8,554 nucleotides of DNA from Gammaproteobacteria bacterium (GTDB taxonomy: Bacteria > Pseudomonadota > Gammaproteobacteria > UBA9214), in the NCBI GenBank assembly GCA_029859555.1, contig JAOUCV010000079.1:1-8554 (forward strand), read 5' to 3'. The position numbers and the translations under genes are program-made. This document shows positions 6,671-8,554 of this stretch, piece by piece. The notes below the pieces were generated by a model. That model was not told where the DNA came from. It saw nothing but the letters and a program-made list of their open reading frames with translations, and did no database searches. Position 1 is the stretch's first letter; every line of letters starts with the position of its first letter.

Positions 6671-8038
6671 ATGTCCCGCCTGCTGATATCGGCAGCCCAC
6701 AAGTCTTCCGGCAAGACCACGGTCTCGCTGGGACTGTGTGCCGCACTGGCACAACGTGGCCTGCAGGTACAGCCGTTCAAAAAAGGACCGGATTATATCG
6801 ATCCGATGTGGCTGTCGCTGGCAGCCGGGCGTGCCTGCCACAACCTTGATTTCTACTGCATGTCGCATGAGGAAATCCTTAACAGTGTCGGTCACTACTC
6901 CACAGACACCGACATCTCCCTGATTGAAGGCAACAAGGGGCTCTATGACGGCCTCGACCTGGATGGCAGCAACAGCAATGCTGCACTTGCGACACTCACA
7001 AAAACCCCGGTCATCCTGGTGCTTGATGCCCGGGGCATGACCCGTGGCATTGCCCCGTTGATACTCGGTTATCAGTCTTTTGATCCCGAGGTGCAGATCG
7101 CCGGCGTAATTCTGAACCAGCTGGGTGGCAGCCGCCACGAAGCAAAATTGCGTTCTGTCATTGAACACTACACCGACATTCCTGTTATCGGCGGCGTACA
7201 CCGAAACAAGTCGATGGAAATTGTCGAACGTCACCTCGGGCTGATACCCAGTAATGAAGACAGCAGCGCCCTCAACAGGATCAGGGAAATCAGCAACCTT
7301 ATCAGTAACCAGGTAGACCTGGACCTGTTACTGGCGACGGCCGCCGCCGAGCCACTCTCCTTCAACGCACTGCAGGCGGATACGCCGGCTAACGCCACGA
7401 CAGTGAAAATCGGTATCGCCCGTGATGCCGCTTTCGGCTTTTATTATCCTGATGACCTGGATGCACTGGTACGCGCCGGTGCAGAACTGGTGCCCTTCAA
7501 CACCCTGACCGACACCCGGCTCCCCGCTATTGACGGCCTGTTTATCGGTGGCGGTTTCCCCGAGAGCCATATGCAGGCACTGGCTGCAAACACCTCGCTG
7601 AAAACAGCAATTCGTGATGCCATTAACAACGGCCTGCCTGCCTATGCCGAATGTGGCGGCATGATGTACCTGACACGCCGGCTGTCCTGGAATGACCGCC
7701 ATTCCGAGATGGTTGGCGTCATCCCGGCCGATACCGTCATGCATGCACGCCCGCAGGGGCGCGGTTACGTGCGCTTGCGTGAAACCGCTTCAGCTCCCTG
7801 GCCCACGAGCCAGCCACAGGCCGAATTTGCCGCCCATGAGTTCCACTATTCCGGGCTGGAAAACATAAGCGGACCGCTGACCTATGCCTACGAAGTCACG
7901 CGCGGCTATGGTATTGATGGCAAAAATGACGGCATAGTCATCAATAAGCTGCTGGCCTGCTACAGTCATATGCGTGATACGGACCAGCATCACTGGGCAC
8001 GACGCTTCATAGAATTCGTCAGGATGGCGGGCAGCTGA
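6671..8038 (+). CDS. dsrN: DsrN, CbiA/CobB-like glutamine-dependent amidase for siroheme amide
   Basis: Homologue of cobyrinic acid a,c-diamide synthase (CbiA/CobB). Within dsr operons this protein is held to amidate siroheme or its precursor to give the siro(heme)amide of DsrAB, using ATP and glutamine. The 455 residues show the two expected domains. The N-terminal ATPase has a P-loop with S12-S13-G14-K15-T16-T17, the KKGPDYIDP stretch at 37-45, and IEGNKGLYDG at 85-94. The C-terminal class I glutamine amidotransferase has GGGFPE at 293-298, the nucleophile C328 in AECGG, and an HEFHYS stretch with H389 and H392. The length is normal for the family. ATG at 6671 is the first possible start, because an in-frame TAA lies three codons upstream; no clear Shine-Dalgarno precedes it. 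A generic cobalamin-pathway CbiA is the alternative, but the location between dsrP and dsrR argues for DsrN. Confidence 0.93.
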   Translation: MSRLLISAAHKSSGKTTVSLGLCAALAQRGLQVQPFKKGPDYIDPMWLSLAAGRACHNLDFYCMSHEEILNSVGHYSTDTDISLIEGNKGLYDGLDLDGSNSNAALATLTKTPVILVLDARGMTRGIAPLILGYQSFDPEVQIAGVILNQLGGSRHEAKLRSVIEHYTDIPVIGGVHRNKSMEIVERHLGLIPSNEDSSALNRIREISNLISNQVDLDLLLATAAAEPLSFNALQADTPANATTVKIGIARDAAFGFYYPDDLDALVRAGAELVPFNTLTDTRLPAIDGLFIGGGFPESHMQALAANTSLKTAIRDAINNGLPAYAECGGMMYLTRRLSWNDRHSEMVGVIPADTVMHARPQGRGYVRLRETASAPWPTSQPQAEFAAHEFHYSGLENISGPLTYAYEVTRGYGIDGKNDGIVINKLLACYSHMRDTDQHHWARRFIEFVRMAGS

Positions 8039-8061
8039 TACAAATAATGCAGCAGTCTCAG

Positions 8062-8067
8062 TATACT
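8062..8067 (+). promoter_or_regulatory. Weak candidate -10 element upstream of dsrR
   Basis: TATACT in the 54-bp dsrN-dsrR spacer resembles a sigma-70 -10 box and sits inside the palindrome AGTATACT (8061-8068). The best-spaced -35 position (about 8039-8044, TACAAA) matches poorly. An internal promoter for dsrR is possible, but the sequence evidence is weak. Confidence 0.22.
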
Positions 8068-8080
8068 AGTGCCATTATTC

Positions 8081-8087
8081 AGGGGAG
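8081..8087 (+). promoter_or_regulatory. Ribosome binding site of dsrR
   Basis: AGGGGAG, five bases before the ATG at 8093, is the purine-rich Shine-Dalgarno that selects this start rather than the in-frame ATG... or GTG-like codons near 8069, which would place the motif inside the gene. Confidence 0.75.
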
Positions 8088-8092
8088 ACGCC

Positions 8093-8404
8093 ATGATTAC
8101 CATTACACCGGCCGCCGCCGAGCAAATCAAGACTTCCGCAGAAAAGGGAGAGATGCAGGGCTTGTCCATGCGTATTGCAGCAAAACGCAATCCTGACGGC
8201 ACCATTCACTATGGCATGGGCTTTGACGACAATAAGCTTGATGGTGACATGCACATTAATGCCGGCGGCATTGAAGTTGTTATTGGCGAAAGCAGCCACC
8301 TGCTGATGGAAGGTACGACACTCGACTTTGTCGAGATCGAACCCGGGACCTGGCAATTCATCTTCATGAACCCCAACGACGCCAACTACACGCCACCGGC
8401 ATAG
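8093..8404 (+). CDS. dsrR: DsrR, cysteine-free IscA-like (A-type scaffold fold) protein
   Basis: Small cytoplasmic protein with the fold of A-type iron-sulfur carriers (IscA/HesB). It has 103 residues, close to A. vinosum DsrR. The opening ITITPAAAEQI and the later region around 60-90 fit the HesB-like domain. The protein contains no cysteine at all: the usual single Cys and the C-terminal Cys-Gly-Cys of IscA are missing, and the C-terminal site reads MNPND instead. This loss is the hallmark of DsrR and implies that it is not a cluster scaffold. In A. vinosum DsrR has been linked to control of dsr gene expression after transcription. The frame extends upstream to 8069, but I chose ATG 8093 because a strong AGGGGAG lies just before it and the domain begins there. 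The next gene starts 15 bp after the stop. Confidence 0.92.
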   Translation: MITITPAAAEQIKTSAEKGEMQGLSMRIAAKRNPDGTIHYGMGFDDNKLDGDMHINAGGIEVVIGESSHLLMEGTTLDFVEIEPGTWQFIFMNPNDANYTPPA

Positions 8405-8419
8405 GTCGCGGCAACTATC

Positions 8420-8554
8420 ATGTCATCACAACCATCCGGGAAACAGGGTAACGCCAGATTTAACGATCAGGACATCGAAGAAAGATCGCTGCAAATTCTC
8501 TACGAGGTGGTCTCCAGTATTAATACCGCTCACGGGCTTGACGACCTGTTAACC
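8420..8554 (+). CDS. Start of a probable GAF-type sensor protein, possibly a NarX-like histidine kinase (3' partial)
   Basis: An open frame starts at ATG 8420 and runs off the window end after 45 codons. The first 20 or so residues are polar and probably disordered. Residues 23-45, with LQILYEVVSSIN (24-35) and HGLDDLL (38-44), resemble the entry helix of GAF domains in bacterial histidine kinases of the NarX/DegS type and similar sensors. There is no signal peptide or membrane segment in the visible part, so a soluble sensor or one with later domains is possible. It starts 15 bp after dsrR with no terminator between, so it is probably co-transcribed, but it has no clear Shine-Dalgarno. The A. 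vinosum operon has dsrS at this place; I cannot identify this fragment as dsrS, so no symbol is given. The protein class is a guess from a short segment. Confidence 0.5.
   Translation, partial: MSSQPSGKQGNARFNDQDIEERSLQILYEVVSSINTAHGLDDLLT

Noticed and set aside
6437..7234. Antisense open frame (265 codons) spanning the dsrP end and dsrN start
   Set aside because: It crosses two well-supported genes on the other strand, has no family motifs and no ribosome binding site that I can see; it is a shadow frame.

Overview
The window is the distal part of a reverse dissimilatory sulfite reductase (dsr) operon from a sulfur-oxidizing proteobacterium, most likely gammaproteobacterial. All genes lie on the + strand and are tightly packed: dsrM (5' end cut off), dsrK, dsrL, dsrJ, dsrO, dsrP, dsrN, dsrR, and the first 45 codons of a further gene that looks like a GAF-type sensor protein. 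This is the dsrMKLJOPNR order known from Allochromatium vinosum. The presence of dsrL, placed between dsrK and dsrJ, marks the oxidative version of the pathway; the sulfite-reducer order is dsrMKJOP. Genus and species cannot be determined from this window.

Layout. Positions 1-611 encode most of the NarI-like cytochrome b DsrM. Positions 625-2115 encode the HdrD-like iron-sulfur protein DsrK. Positions 2169-4133 encode the flavoprotein DsrL. Positions 4148-6628 carry dsrJ, dsrO and dsrP, which are coupled by very short gaps or overlaps (14 bp gap, 8 bp overlap, 1 bp overlap). After a 42-bp spacer holding a small perfect hairpin come dsrN (6671-8038) and then dsrR (8093-8404). A new reading frame opens at 8420 and leaves the window. 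No intergenic stretch is longer than 54 bp, and there are no RNA genes, mobile elements, CRISPR arrays or long repeats.

How the genes work together. In this pathway, persulfidic sulfur carried by DsrC is oxidized to sulfite by rDsrAB (these genes are not in the window and are expected upstream). DsrL passes the electrons released by rDsrAB to NAD(P)+. The DsrMKJOP complex spans the membrane: DsrK (cytoplasmic) is thought to handle the DsrC disulfide/trisulfide, DsrM and DsrP are the membrane subunits, and DsrJ and DsrO are the periplasmic cytochrome c and ferredoxin-like subunits. DsrN amidates the siroheme precursor used by DsrAB. DsrR is a cysteine-free IscA-like protein implicated in dsr expression.

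The genes form a known system, and I found no undescribed system. The points most worth checking are the putative sensor gene after dsrR, the lack of the usual NADPH-type arginine pair in DsrL together with an insertion in its NAD domain, the extra cysteine of DsrJ, and the hairpin before dsrN.
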